A DNA stretch of 33,979 nucleotides. It comes from an uncultured Verrucomicrobiota bacterium (GTDB lineage Bacteria > Verrucomicrobiota > Kiritimatiellia > CAIQIC01 > Lenti-01). The position numbers and the translations under genes were made by a program. Shown one piece after another: positions 24,843-32,865 of the stretch (position 1 is the stretch's first letter; every line of letters starts with the position of its first letter). The DNA lies in contig CALMNW010000050.1 in assembly GCA_937872095.1 (NCBI GenBank), positions 1 to 33,979 on the forward strand, given 5' to 3'. The notes below the pieces were generated by a model that saw only the letters and a program-made list of their open reading frames with translations, ran no database searches and had not been told where the DNA came from.

Positions 24843-26417
24843 TCAGCCCAGATATCGCCCGCCACGCGCGCCGGTTTCTTGGCCGGCGCGGATCGTCGAG
24901 ACTCCGTTCACCCACGTAGCCGATACGCCTTCGCAGAATTGGTGTGGCTTTTCGTAGGTCGCTGCGTCGCGGAACGTCTTCGGATCGAGCGCCACGACGT
25001 CCGCGAAGGCGCCGGCGCGCAGCACGCCGCGGCCGTTCAGGCGGAACTGCTCCGCCGGCAGGCTCGTCATCTTCCGCACCGCTTCGCCAACGCCCACGGT
25101 CTTTCCGTCCAGCGCCGCGCGCAGAAAGCGCCCGAACGTGCCGTAGGCCCGCGGATGCGGATGGTCGTGGCTCAGCGGCCCTTGCGGCGCGCGGATCGAA
25201 GCGTCGGAACCGATCATCACCCACGGTTCGCTCAAAATGCGCCACATGTTTTCTTCGCTCATCCCGAAGAAGATGCCGCCCGTGAAGAGTTCGTCCGTTT
25301 CCATAAAGCGCAGGGCCGCGTCCAGCGGATGCAGCTTCCATGCTTCCGCGGCTTGCAGGATCGGCCGACCCGCGAATGGTGCGTTATCCGGATGGCGCAC
25401 GCTGCCGATCCAGACGTTATTCCAATACTGTTCGTCGCGTACCGCGGCCATGTCCGCGCGGATCTTCGCGCGCTCCGCCGGATCGCGCAGGCGCGCCAAG
25501 ATCGCCGCGCGCCCGCCCTGCGCCGCCCAAGTCGGCAAGATGACGTCCAGATCCGTGCACGACGCCGTATAGGGATAGCGGTCCGACGACACTTCGACGC
25601 CGGCTTGCCGCGCCGCGCGGATTTTCTCCAGCGCCGCGTCGAGCTTGTGCCAATTGGCGCGCCCCGCCGTTTTCAGATGAGAAATCTGCAACCGCACGCC
25701 GCTGGCGCGCGCGACGTCCAAGGCTTCCTCGATGGCCTCCAGCAGTTTTCCGCCCTCGCTGCGCATATGCGTGGCGTAGAGGCCCCCGCGACGCGCCGCC
25801 ACCTTGGCCAGCGCCTGGATTTCCTCCGGCTGCGCGAACATCGCCGGCGCATAAACCAGCCCCGTGCTCAAGCCCGCGCCGCCTTCGTCCAGCGCCGCCT
25901 CCAGCAACTTCGCCATCTGCGCGACTTCGTCCCGCGTCGCCGCCCGCGGCTCGATGCCCATGACCGCCGCGCGGATCGCGCGATGCCCGATCAGCATCGC
26001 CGAATTCACCGCCGGCTTCTGCGTCGCCAGCAAATCGCGATATTCCGCCACGGAATGCCAGTCGCCGGGATATTTCTGTTCCAGCCAATCCGACGGCATC
26101 GTGTAGCCCGGCCATCTCGGCGCCGCGCTCGCACCGCAGTTGCCCGTGATCTCCGTCGTCACGCCTTGCCGGATCTTCGACGGCGCGCCCGGCTCGATCA
26201 GCAGGTACGCGTCCGAATGCGTGTGCACATCGATGAAGCCCGGACAAACCAGCCGGCCCGTCGCGTCGAATTCGTTCGCCGCCTGCGCCTGCGCCAGATC
26301 CCCCACCGCCGCGATGCGGTCGCCCGCGATCCCGACGTCGGCCCGCGCGCCCTCCCCGCCGAGTCCGTCCACCACGGTCCCGCCGCGCAAAATCCAGTCA
26401 AATCGATCCGAATTCAT
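24843..26417 (-). CDS. N-acyl-D-amino-acid deacylase (D-aminoacylase family)
   Basis: 524 residues from ATG 26417. An amidohydrolase-superfamily enzyme that removes acyl groups from N-acyl-D-amino acids, or acts on related cyclic amides. Metal-ligand motifs: HTH in DVHTHSD (His65, His67), the D-aminoacylase cysteine in GNCGAS, ATHMRSEG, QISHLKTAG and a late GSDAS aspartate. The GLSTGLVYAPAMFAQPEEI segment is typical of the family. The N- and C-terminal beta-sandwich strands (LRGGTVVDGLG; GAFADVVALDPKTF) are present. No signal peptide is seen, so it is probably cytoplasmic. The ribosome site for ATG 26417 is poor, and a start 9 bases upstream (GTG) is possible. It is followed by mfd after 4 bases. 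Confidence 0.88.
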   Translation of the reverse strand: MNSDRFDWILRGGTVVDGLGGEGARADVGIAGDRIAAVGDLAQAQAANEFDATGRLVCPGFIDVHTHSDAYLLIEPGAPSKIRQGVTTEITGNCGASAAPRWPGYTMPSDWLEQKYPGDWHSVAEYRDLLATQKPAVNSAMLIGHRAIRAAVMGIEPRAATRDEVAQMAKLLEAALDEGGAGLSTGLVYAPAMFAQPEEIQALAKVAARRGGLYATHMRSEGGKLLEAIEEALDVARASGVRLQISHLKTAGRANWHKLDAALEKIRAARQAGVEVSSDRYPYTASCTDLDVILPTWAAQGGRAAILARLRDPAERAKIRADMAAVRDEQYWNNVWIGSVRHPDNAPFAGRPILQAAEAWKLHPLDAALRFMETDELFTGGIFFGMSEENMWRILSEPWVMIGSDASIRAPQGPLSHDHPHPRAYGTFGRFLRAALDGKTVGVGEAVRKMTSLPAEQFRLNGRGVLRAGAFADVVALDPKTFRDAATYEKPHQFCEGVSATWVNGVSTIRAGQETGARGGRYLG

Positions 26418-26496
26418 CCTCGGCACGCTACCACGTCCGGCCCCCGCCGTCACGCCCGCGCCGATTCGGCCCTTGGGGCCTTGTTCGTCGCGAAAC

Positions 26497-26835
26497 CTAC
26501 AGATCCGCCGCCATCGACTTGCGCATTTCCGCCTGCCGATAGCGCAAGCGGATCGTCGGCAGCAAGGATCCGAACACGAACGTTCCGATCACGCCCGGCA
26601 GCAGCAACCCATACCAAACGCCGTACGGCTGCTTCGCCGCCAAGGCGACGATCCCCGCCACCAGGAATCCGAGCGACACAACGATCAGCCCGAGGTGCAG
26701 GCCCAGCACCAACCGCTTGCACTTGCCGCGCGGCGCCAGAATCCCGATCATCGTGCCCAGCACGCCTCCGGCCACCCCGATCGCCGTGCCCCCGATCCAG
26801 GAATACAGATTCGGATCAAACCATGGCTCGCTCAT
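26497..26835 (-). CDS. Small membrane protein paired with a DUF2089 regulator
   Basis: 112 residues from ATG 26835, AGGAG 7 bases upstream. Three hydrophobic helices are visible: YSWIGGTAIGVAGGVLGTMI (~11-30), VLGLHLGLIVVSLGFLVAGI (~43-62) and GVWYGLLLPGVIGTFVFGSL (~72-91), then a basic tail (RLRYRQAEMRKS). It overlaps the preceding DUF2089 gene by four bases (ATGA), so the two form one unit. I do not recognise a family beyond a general resemblance to conserved hypothetical membrane proteins found with DUF2089 genes. Function unknown. Confidence 0.8.
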   Translation of the reverse strand: MSEPWFDPNLYSWIGGTAIGVAGGVLGTMIGILAPRGKCKRLVLGLHLGLIVVSLGFLVAGIVALAAKQPYGVWYGLLLPGVIGTFVFGSLLPTIRLRYRQAEMRKSMAADL

Positions 26836-27122
26836 TTTCCGTCTCCTTTGCTTCTCCGATGCGCTTCCAAAATTTCCTTCGCCACCGCGGGGGCCACCTG
26901 TCCGTCGATCACCCGCATCCGCACCAGCTTCGTGAAGTCGTCCGCCCCCTCGCTTCGATCCGACGCGCGCACCTTTTCGATCAACCGGTCCAGGCGCGCG
27001 CGCACCGTCGGATAGGAAATCCCGTATTCCTCCGCCAGCGCTTTCAGCGACCCCGACGCCAACAGGAACCGATGGACGAAGCCCCAGTCCTCCTCCGCCA
27101 ACCAGGTCGTCCACGCCGGCAT
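26832..27122 (-). CDS. DUF2089-family helix-turn-helix regulator
   Basis: 96 residues from ATG 27122, with GGAGG 5 bases upstream; an ATG at 27146 lies within the palindrome and has no ribosome site. The protein begins with an acidic aromatic helix (WLAEEDWGFVHRFLLASGSL), then a helix-turn-helix (SLKALAEEYGISYPTVRARL, residues 25-44) as in DUF2089 proteins, then a charged C-terminal half (DDFTKLVRMRVIDGQ). The family is predicted to bind DNA; direct evidence is scarce. Together with its own promoter palindrome it looks like an autoregulated two-gene module with the small membrane protein. Confidence 0.85.
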   Translation of the reverse strand: MPAWTTWLAEEDWGFVHRFLLASGSLKALAEEYGISYPTVRARLDRLIEKVRASDRSEGADDFTKLVRMRVIDGQVAPAVAKEILEAHRRSKGDGK

Positions 27123-27143
27123 TTTGCCCTCCAAACCTGTTTT

Positions 27144-27181
27144 CATATTGTTAATATGCTTTTTAATAATATTGATGTCAA
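27144..27181 (-). promoter_or_regulatory. DUF2089 promoter with palindromic operator on the -10 box
   Basis: On the minus strand TTGACA (complement of 27176-27181, perfect -35), 17 bases, and CATATT (complement of 27153-27158, 4/6 match to -10). The -10 is one arm of the perfect inverted repeat CATATT-GTT-AATATG (27144-27158), a natural repressor site. The region is strongly AT-rich compared with its surroundings. Confidence 0.6.
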
Positions 27182-27264
27182 GCGAAGCGCCCGGACCTCC
27201 CCCAACCGGTCTGCCGCTCGCCTGAATTACCTTGCTCGCAAACGGCTCGGGCATGCAAGATGCG

Positions 27265-27345
27265 CGGAGTTTTGGCAGGGGTGGCGTCAACGCCTGAGAT
27301 CATACCCTTTGAACCTGATCCGGATCATGCCGGCGAAGGAAGCAA
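27265..27345 (+). promoter_or_regulatory. TPP (THI-box) riboswitch
   Basis: Conserved thiamine-pyrophosphate aptamer features in order: GGGGT (27278-27282) pairing with ACCC (27304-27307); helix P3 GGCG/CGCC (27283-27286, 27291-27294) with loop TCAA; the invariant CTGAGAT (27294-27300); then GAACCTGATC, the GGATCATGCC arm and GGCGAAGGAA. It precedes thi4-thiE, which make thiamine, as expected. The ~85 bases up to the thi4 start contain a GC-rich near-palindrome (GGCGACGTCGCC, about 27356-27367) followed by TCCCTTTCGTTTTCC, a candidate expression-platform terminator. Confidence 0.93.
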
Positions 27346-27431
27346 TCGTGGCCCGGCGACGTCGCCCCGGCCGCTCGGATGGTCCCTTTCGTTTTCCCAT
27401 GCCTTGCATCACCCGCAACAAGGAAAACGAC

Positions 27432-28208
27432 ATGCTGAACGAAGTCATCATCACCCGGGGCATCCTCGATGCCTATTTCAAGAAACTCACCGATCACCTC
27501 AAGGTCGACGTCGCCATCGTAGGCGGCGGCCCCTCGGGCTTGGTCGCCGGACACGATCTCGCCAAAGCCGGCAAGAAAGTCGCGCTGTTCGAGAGCAAGC
27601 TCTCCATCGGCGGCGGCATCTGGGGCGGCGGCATGGGCTTCAACGAGATCGTCGTGCAGGAAGCTTCCCGGCCGCTCGTCGAAGAATTCGGCCTGCACCC
27701 CGCCGAATACGAAAAAGGCTATTTCACCCTCGATTCCGTCCATACCGCCGCCACGCTGATCGCGCGGGCCATGGATGCGGGCCTCGCCATTTTCAATCTG
27801 ATCGCGATGGAAGACGTCGTCATCCGGAACGAGCGCGTCGCGGGACTCGTGCTGAACTGGGGCGCCATCCAAAAGCTGGAATGGCACATCGATCCCCTCA
27901 CGATCCACAGCCGGTTCGTGCTGGATGCCACCGGACACCCCGCCAACGTCGCCGCCACCCTCGTGCGCAAGATGAACGTGAAACTGAACACCTCTACCGG
28001 CGGCATCGTCGGAGAGAAATCCATGGCGGCCGACGCCGGCGAACTGCAAACCGTCGAAAACACCCGCGAAGTCTATCCGGGCTTGGTGGTCAGCGGCATG
28101 GCCGCCAATGCCGTCTACGGCGGCTACCGCATGGGGCCCGTCTTCGGCGGCATGCTCCTGTCCGGCCGCAAAGCCGCGACGATCCTGCTGGAACGGCTGG
28201 GGTCATGA
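27432..28208 (+). CDS. thi4: Thi4-family thiazole synthase, sulfide-dependent type
   Basis: 258 residues; AAGGA lies 7 bases before ATG 27432. Thi4 converts NAD and glycine into ADP-thiazole for thiamine synthesis. Visible: FAD/NAD-binding motif VAIVGGGPSGLVAG (GGGPSG 31-36), the LSIGGGIWGGGMGFNEIV loop, DATGHPA, and the terminal segment YGGYRMGPVFGGMLLSGRKA. The yeast suicide enzyme donates sulfur from an active-site cysteine; here that position in EWHIDP is His152, as in methanogen enzymes that use free sulfide catalytically (established for those homologues; inferred here). It is TPP-riboswitch controlled and coupled to thiE by ATGA. Confidence 0.93.
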   Translation: MLNEVIITRGILDAYFKKLTDHLKVDVAIVGGGPSGLVAGHDLAKAGKKVALFESKLSIGGGIWGGGMGFNEIVVQEASRPLVEEFGLHPAEYEKGYFTLDSVHTAATLIARAMDAGLAIFNLIAMEDVVIRNERVAGLVLNWGAIQKLEWHIDPLTIHSRFVLDATGHPANVAATLVRKMNVKLNTSTGGIVGEKSMAADAGELQTVENTREVYPGLVVSGMAANAVYGGYRMGPVFGGMLLSGRKAATILLERLGS

Positions 28209-28852
28209 CCCCTCGGCCTCAACTGCGACGGGGCCTCTACTTGATCCTGACGAATCCCGTCGCGGGATACGAAATCCTGACCGAGATGGCCGTCGAGGCG
28301 AATCTCCCCGCCGTTCAGTTCCGCCCCAAAGCCCGGCCCGGGCAACCGCCGGACGACGCCGAGCTCCTGCGGACGGCGCGCGCCCTGCGCGCCATCACCC
28401 GCGGCAGTTCCACTCTCTTCATCGTCAACGATCGGCCCGACCTCGCCGTGGAGTGCGATGCCGACGGCGTGCACGTCGGCCAAACCGATCTCGCTCCCCG
28501 CGAAGCCCGGCGCCGGGTGGGCGAGCACCGCCTCGTCGGCCTCTCCACGCACAATCTCCTCCAGGTGGACGCCGCCGCAAATGAACCCATCGACTACGTC
28601 GGGTTCGGCCCGTTGTACGCGACGAATTCCAAAGCAAACCCCGACCCCGTCGTCGGCCCGGATCAACTCGCCCGTGCCGCCGGGTTGGCGCGACACCCCA
28701 TCGTCGCCATCGGCGGACTGACTCCCGAACGGATTCTGGCTCTCGACCCCGCCAGCTTCCGCTGCGCCGCCGTCATCCGCGCCGTCACCGAAGCCGACCA
28801 CCCCCTGCAGGCCATGCGGCGCATCCAGCACATCCTCGAGCTTCGCCTTTGA
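28205..28852 (+). CDS. thiE: Thiamine-phosphate synthase ThiE
   Basis: 215 residues. It joins the pyrimidine (HMP-PP) and thiazole-phosphate moieties to form thiamine phosphate. The TIM-barrel signature is clear: AVQFRPKA, FIVNDRPDLAVECDADGVHV, GQTDL, GLSTHN, DYVGFGPLYAT and IVAIGGLTPERI. The first strand (GLYLILTNP) has N for the more common D. Start ATG 28205 overlaps the thi4 stop. ThiC, ThiD and the other pathway genes are not in the window, so HMP must be supplied from elsewhere. Confidence 0.93.
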   Translation: MTPRPQLRRGLYLILTNPVAGYEILTEMAVEANLPAVQFRPKARPGQPPDDAELLRTARALRAITRGSSTLFIVNDRPDLAVECDADGVHVGQTDLAPREARRRVGEHRLVGLSTHNLLQVDAAANEPIDYVGFGPLYATNSKANPDPVVGPDQLARAAGLARHPIVAIGGLTPERILALDPASFRCAAVIRAVTEADHPLQAMRRIQHILELRL

Positions 28853-28878
28853 ATCCCATTTTCGGCCGCATCGGTCCA

Positions 28879-28907
28879 TTGACCCCTTCCGGCAAACTGG
28901 ATAGGAT
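28879..28907 (+). promoter_or_regulatory. Promoter of the secreted repeat-protein gene
   Basis: TTGACC (28879-28884, 5/6), a 17-base spacer and TAGGAT (28902-28907, 4/6). The start of the gene lies 24 bases downstream, with AAGGA as ribosome site at 28919-28923. It falls 26 bases after the thiE stop. Confidence 0.5.
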
Positions 28908-28931
28908 GGCTTGGCTAGAAGGAAACAAACC

Positions 28932-31457
28932 ATGCATGCCTCTCTCCGGTGGATGATCCTGCTCGGCGCGCTGGCGATCTTTTCCGGGAACGCCGCGCGG
29001 GCCGGTGCGGCGGGAAATCTCTTTCTGCTGAACCCCGAGGTCCAGCCCGCCGGGCAACCCAGCGACCAGTGGGACCATTGCGCGGCCACCGACGGCTCCA
29101 TCTGGCTGGTCGTCTGGGCCGACGCCTGGACCGATGAGATCCTGGCCATGCGGCTGGACAGCGACGGAAACCTTCTCGATCCCGTGGCTATCGCCGTCGG
29201 CGCCAACGTCGTGGGCCACGTCGCGACGGAAAGGCGCTGGCCCTCGGTCGCTTGGTTCAACGATTGCTTCGTCGTCGCGTGGCAGGAATACGCCGGCAGC
29301 GGCGTGCGCAACGGATACGGCTGCCGGGTGTCGCCCGACGGCATCCTGCTCGATCCCGCGCCGTTTCCCCTGGAAACCTGGACCGCCGAATGCCGCTATC
29401 CCACTGTCTGCGCCGGCCGCACCAATCTGCTGCTGACCTGGAGCACCTCCAGCGGCGGCTACAAGCACATGGGACAGATGCTCGACGCCCAGGCCCGCCC
29501 CCTCGGCACCGCCACCCAGCTCTTCAGCGGCCTCTCCTCCTACTTGCGCTCCTCCGTCGCGTTCGGCGACTTCGCCAGCCCCCCGGATTCGTATCTGGCC
29601 ACCCTCGCCCTGTCGTCCGATCTGCGCGCCGTGCGCGTCGGAGAAGACGGCACGGTGCTGGATCCGGCTCCGCTGGCCATCTGCACCAACGCCGGCTCGC
29701 AATACAGTCCGGCCGCGACGTTCGGCCCCGGCCCCCTCGCCCAGACCGGTTGGTGGCTGGCCTGGACCGACGCCCGCAACGGCAACGAAGACCTGTACGG
29801 CTGTTTCGTCGCGCAGGACGGAACCGTCAGCCATTCCAGCACCGGCCTGGCCCTCGTCGTGGGCGACGACAGCCAGTTCGACCCGGGCATCCAGAGCGAC
29901 GGCACCCGCTGCGCCCTGAGCTGGTACGATTACCGAGACCCCGCATCCGTGCGCGCCTCCCTGATGGATGCCAACGGCACCGTCGCCGACGCCAACGGAA
30001 CGATCGTCGCCACCAACGAGCAGTACCGCCCCTTCCTCTGCCCGTACTCCACCGATCGCTTTCTCTCCGTCCACGGCTACGATTCCGTCTTCGTCCACGT
30101 TCTCGCCGTCTCCGGCGACGTTCTTTCCGCCGGCGACCAGACGCTCGTGTCCCTGGGCGGCTCCATGGAACGCACCCCCGCCGCCGCCGACGACGGCACG
30201 AACTTCTGGGTGGCGTTCGAGGCCCACCCCGCCGAAACCGAACGCCGGGGAGACATCGCCCTCCAGCGCTTCACCGCCGCGGAAATCCCTCCCGCTTCGC
30301 CACCCCTTCTCGTCTGCACCAACGCAAGCGACCAGTGGGGGCCCGCCGTGGCCGTCGCCGGCGATACCGCCCTCGTCGTCTGGAGCGACGAACGCAATAC
30401 CCGCGACCAGATCTGGGGCCAACTTGTGGACGGCAGCGGCCAGCCCGTGTCCACCAACCTCCAGATCGGCACCAGCACCCTCTACGCCTACTTCTGCGAC
30501 GTCGCCTCCGACGGCACCAATTTCCTGGCCGTCTGGGACGACGCCAACCTAAACCAAGTCCGCGCCCGGATCGTCAACGCCGATGCCAGCATGGGCGGCG
30601 TCTTCACCGTCGGCGGCGTGGACATCTCCGACCCCGCCATCGCCTATGGTGCCGGCTGCTATCTCGTGCTCTGGGCCGACGACGACGTCATCCGCTTCCG
30701 CCGCTATCTGCCCGACGGCTCCCCGCTCGACGCCGCTTCCTCCAACCTCTATGTCGCCGCCAGCGGCACCTGCTGGGAACCCGACGCCGCCTTCCTGTCT
30801 GAATCCGGCCAATTTCTCGTCGCCTGGCGAGACAGCAACATCGACGTTCTTCTCGGCGCCACCCTTGATGCCGCCACCGCCGCCATCGGTCCGCTGATCA
30901 CCAACCTCAACACCTCCACCGCGTCCTCCGATCCCAAGGTCCTCTGCGACGGCTCCGGCTGGCTCGTGGCCTGCAACGACGTCCGCAACGGTCTGCCGGG
31001 CATCTACGGCATGCGGGTCGATTCAACCGGCGCCCTGCTGGATCCCGTTCCGTTCCCCCTCGTCTACGGCGGAACCGCTCCGGCCGTCGCCTCCGCCGTG
31101 GCGCCCTCCACCAACGCGCTCATCGTCGCCGCCCACCCCGTCTACGCAGTGGACGGCGCCACCTACAACACCACCCGCGCCCTCGGCCTCCTCTGGACAC
31201 CCGGCGCGCCGACCGTTCCCGACGAACCGGTTCTGGCCCCCTTCGTTCCGACCACGAACGTCCTGGCTTGCCTCGACTTCTCCCAAAGCGCCCCCGGCAG
31301 CACCGGCTACGTCGTCGAAGCCTGCGCTTCCCCCACCGGCACCTGGTCCGCCGTGACCGATTGCGCCGTGATCGACTCCGGCGCCGGCCGCACCGCCCGC
31401 TGGATCGAGCCGGATCCAACCGCCTCCAACCGCTACTTCCGGATCCGCGGCAATTAA
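28932..31457 (+). CDS. Large secreted protein with beta-propeller-like repeats
   Basis: 841 residues. A signal peptide is visible: a basic start, then WMILLGALAIFSGNAARAGA with likely cleavage near residue 24. The rest is a string of about eleven ~45-60-residue repeats, each with the pattern P-a-hydrophobic-x-D-G-t...lv-W-x-D/E-x-R-N...y-g-x-h-v-d...G...ld, for example NFWVAFEAHPAET, ALVVWSDERNTRDQIWGQLV, FLAVWDDANLNQVRARIV and WLVACNDVRNGLPGIYGMRV. This suits one or two beta-propellers. The end (TASNRYFRIRGN) is of a type common at the C-terminus of exported proteins in Verrucomicrobiota-like bacteria. No catalytic motif, cell-wall anchor or carbohydrate-binding signature is recognised. Function unknown. 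Confidence 0.8.
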   Translation: MHASLRWMILLGALAIFSGNAARAGAAGNLFLLNPEVQPAGQPSDQWDHCAATDGSIWLVVWADAWTDEILAMRLDSDGNLLDPVAIAVGANVVGHVATERRWPSVAWFNDCFVVAWQEYAGSGVRNGYGCRVSPDGILLDPAPFPLETWTAECRYPTVCAGRTNLLLTWSTSSGGYKHMGQMLDAQARPLGTATQLFSGLSSYLRSSVAFGDFASPPDSYLATLALSSDLRAVRVGEDGTVLDPAPLAICTNAGSQYSPAATFGPGPLAQTGWWLAWTDARNGNEDLYGCFVAQDGTVSHSSTGLALVVGDDSQFDPGIQSDGTRCALSWYDYRDPASVRASLMDANGTVADANGTIVATNEQYRPFLCPYSTDRFLSVHGYDSVFVHVLAVSGDVLSAGDQTLVSLGGSMERTPAAADDGTNFWVAFEAHPAETERRGDIALQRFTAAEIPPASPPLLVCTNASDQWGPAVAVAGDTALVVWSDERNTRDQIWGQLVDGSGQPVSTNLQIGTSTLYAYFCDVASDGTNFLAVWDDANLNQVRARIVNADASMGGVFTVGGVDISDPAIAYGAGCYLVLWADDDVIRFRRYLPDGSPLDAASSNLYVAASGTCWEPDAAFLSESGQFLVAWRDSNIDVLLGATLDAATAAIGPLITNLNTSTASSDPKVLCDGSGWLVACNDVRNGLPGIYGMRVDSTGALLDPVPFPLVYGGTAPAVASAVAPSTNALIVAAHPVYAVDGATYNTTRALGLLWTPGAPTVPDEPVLAPFVPTTNVLACLDFSQSAPGSTGYVVEACASPTGTWSAVTDCAVIDSGAGRTARWIEPDPTASNRYFRIRGN

Positions 31458-31497
31458 ACCATTCCTCGGCGTTTTATCGCGGCTCGAGTCCCGGCAA

Positions 31498-31515
31498 CCG
31501 GAATTCATTTTCCGG
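31498..31515. terminator. Small hairpin between convergent genes
   Basis: CCGGAA-TTCATT-TTCCGG overlaps the stop of the YpsA-like gene, 40 bases after the stop of the secreted-protein gene. A 6-base stem is weak; it may help end one or both transcripts. Confidence 0.3.
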
Positions 31516-32011
31516 CGGCGACGACCTGTTTGGATGGCCTGCCCAACTGGGCCTGAATATCCAGCATCGCTCGCTTGACGGTCCTGTGGATGCCCGGCGC
31601 CTTGCTGCGGCGCGAGCCGGCCACGTTCAGCACCGCGCCGTCCGGCAGGCGCCGCCGAATCCAGCGCAAGACGCGCGCGACGATTTCGTCGTGCGACCGC
31701 GTCGCATCGACCGCCAGCCACGGCTTGCCGTGTTGCTTCGCGAATTCGATCGTCAGCAGCGAACCGCCGTCGGGCTGGCCGTAGGTGAAGATGACCGTGC
31801 CGTCGGAATCGGCGACGTTCTTCTCCGTGCGCGGCGGATAGTGCCGGCTCCAATGCTGCCGCAAACGGTAGCGCGCGGGCACTTTGCCTTTTTCCGTCCG
31901 CCGCCCTTTCGGAATCCACCCGCCGTACGGAAATCCCGCCTGCACGCAGGCGCTCAGCGCACCCTGGTCCGCCCCGGTCTGCCCGCCCGACACGATCTTG
32001 CGCAGCTTCAT
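31505..32011 (-). CDS. YpsA-like (putative molybdenum-carrier/SLOG) protein
   Basis: 168 residues from ATG 32011; AGAGG lies 8 bases upstream. The N-terminus IVSGGQTGADQGAL and the WIPKGRRTEKG segment are hallmarks of the cpYpsA / putative molybdenum-carrier family, part of the SLOG nucleotide-binding superfamily; SDGTVIFTYG and GGSLLTIEFAKQHGKP complete the core. A ligand such as molybdenum cofactor or a nucleotide derivative is predicted for the family, not proven. The C-terminal ~40 residues are basic (GSRRSKAPGIHRTVKRA) and include VLNVAGSR, the usual NVAGPR-like motif. It follows pyrK by 50 bases and probably shares its transcript. Confidence 0.88.
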   Translation of the reverse strand: MKLRKIVSGGQTGADQGALSACVQAGFPYGGWIPKGRRTEKGKVPARYRLRQHWSRHYPPRTEKNVADSDGTVIFTYGQPDGGSLLTIEFAKQHGKPWLAVDATRSHDEIVARVLRWIRRRLPDGAVLNVAGSRRSKAPGIHRTVKRAMLDIQAQLGRPSKQVVAAGK

Positions 32012-32061
32012 GCCTCCATCCTCTCCCATTCGGGCCATTCGATCAATTCGTAGTTGGCTGT

Positions 32062-32865
32062 TCAGGTTCTCGGCGGTTTTCGCGCCCCCGTCGCGTCGCG
32101 GTGCGGCAGGCCGAAGTCGGCGACCTGGTCCAGTTCCGCCTTGTCCAGCACCGGTCCTTCGCGGCAGATGCAGAGGCCGCTGCCGTCCACGCAGCAGCTT
32201 CCGCAGACGCCGATGCCGCACTTCATGTGCCGTTCCAGCGAAAGCTGGCAATCGAGGCCCCGTTCGTCCGCCAGTTTCTTGAGCGCCACGAGCATTGGTT
32301 CCGGCCCGCAGCCGTAGATCACGTCGAAGGATTCATCCGCGCACAGGCGCGCGGCCAGACCGGTCACGAGGCATTGCCGTCCCAGCGTGCCATCGTCCGT
32401 CGCGAATTCCGCGCCGTAGCGGGAAAAGTCGCCCACGAACATCATTTCGGCCGCGGTGCGCGCGCCCAGCGCCACCCGGAACGGCGCGCGGTCGCGCTCG
32501 AGCCAGTGCACGAGATAACGCAATGGCGCAATGCCCATGCCGCCGCCCACCACCAGCCCGCGCCCGCGCGGACGGAAACCCCGCCCGAACGGCCCGCGCA
32601 AACCCAACCGGTCGCCGGCTTGGCACTCCATCAGCGCCCGCGAAAACGGGCCGACCGCCTTGGCCGTGATTTCGATCCAGCCATCCCGCACGTCGGAAAC
32701 GGAAAACGGCTTTTCGTCCAGTCCCGGGATCCACAGCATGACGAACTGCCCCGGTTCCGCCTCGAAGGTCTGCTCGAACAGGAAGCTCTTGAGTTCCGGA
32801 GAATGGGTGACGACCTGCTTGATCGGCAGCGAACGCATCGCGCGGCTCGGTAAAATCGAATTCAT
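32062..32865 (-). CDS. pyrK: Dihydroorotate dehydrogenase B electron-transfer subunit PyrK
   Basis: 267 residues. It passes electrons from PyrD FMN through [2Fe-2S] and FAD to NAD in pyrimidine synthesis. Visible: FAD motif KPFSVSDVRDG, LGLRGPFGRGF, NAD-binding VVGGGMGIAPLRYLVHW, GCGPEPMLVALK, and the [2Fe-2S] cysteines in CGIGVCGSC and LCICREGP. The start ATG overlaps the pyrD stop (ATGA), with GGGAGG inside the end of pyrD as ribosome site. It is homologous to NfnA elsewhere in this window but is clearly separated by its cluster motif and its partner. Confidence 0.93.
   Translation of the reverse strand: MNSILPSRAMRSLPIKQVVTHSPELKSFLFEQTFEAEPGQFVMLWIPGLDEKPFSVSDVRDGWIEITAKAVGPFSRALMECQAGDRLGLRGPFGRGFRPRGRGLVVGGGMGIAPLRYLVHWLERDRAPFRVALGARTAAEMMFVGDFSRYGAEFATDDGTLGRQCLVTGLAARLCADESFDVIYGCGPEPMLVALKKLADERGLDCQLSLERHMKCGIGVCGSCCVDGSGLCICREGPVLDKAELDQVADFGLPHRDATGARKPPRT

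Noticed and set aside
24465..28208. A single giant plus-strand gene ending in Thi4
   Set aside because: Only the last 258 codons are Thi4; the upstream part is antisense to mfd, D-aminoacylase and DUF2089 genes and runs through the riboswitch. A ribosome site marks ATG 27432.
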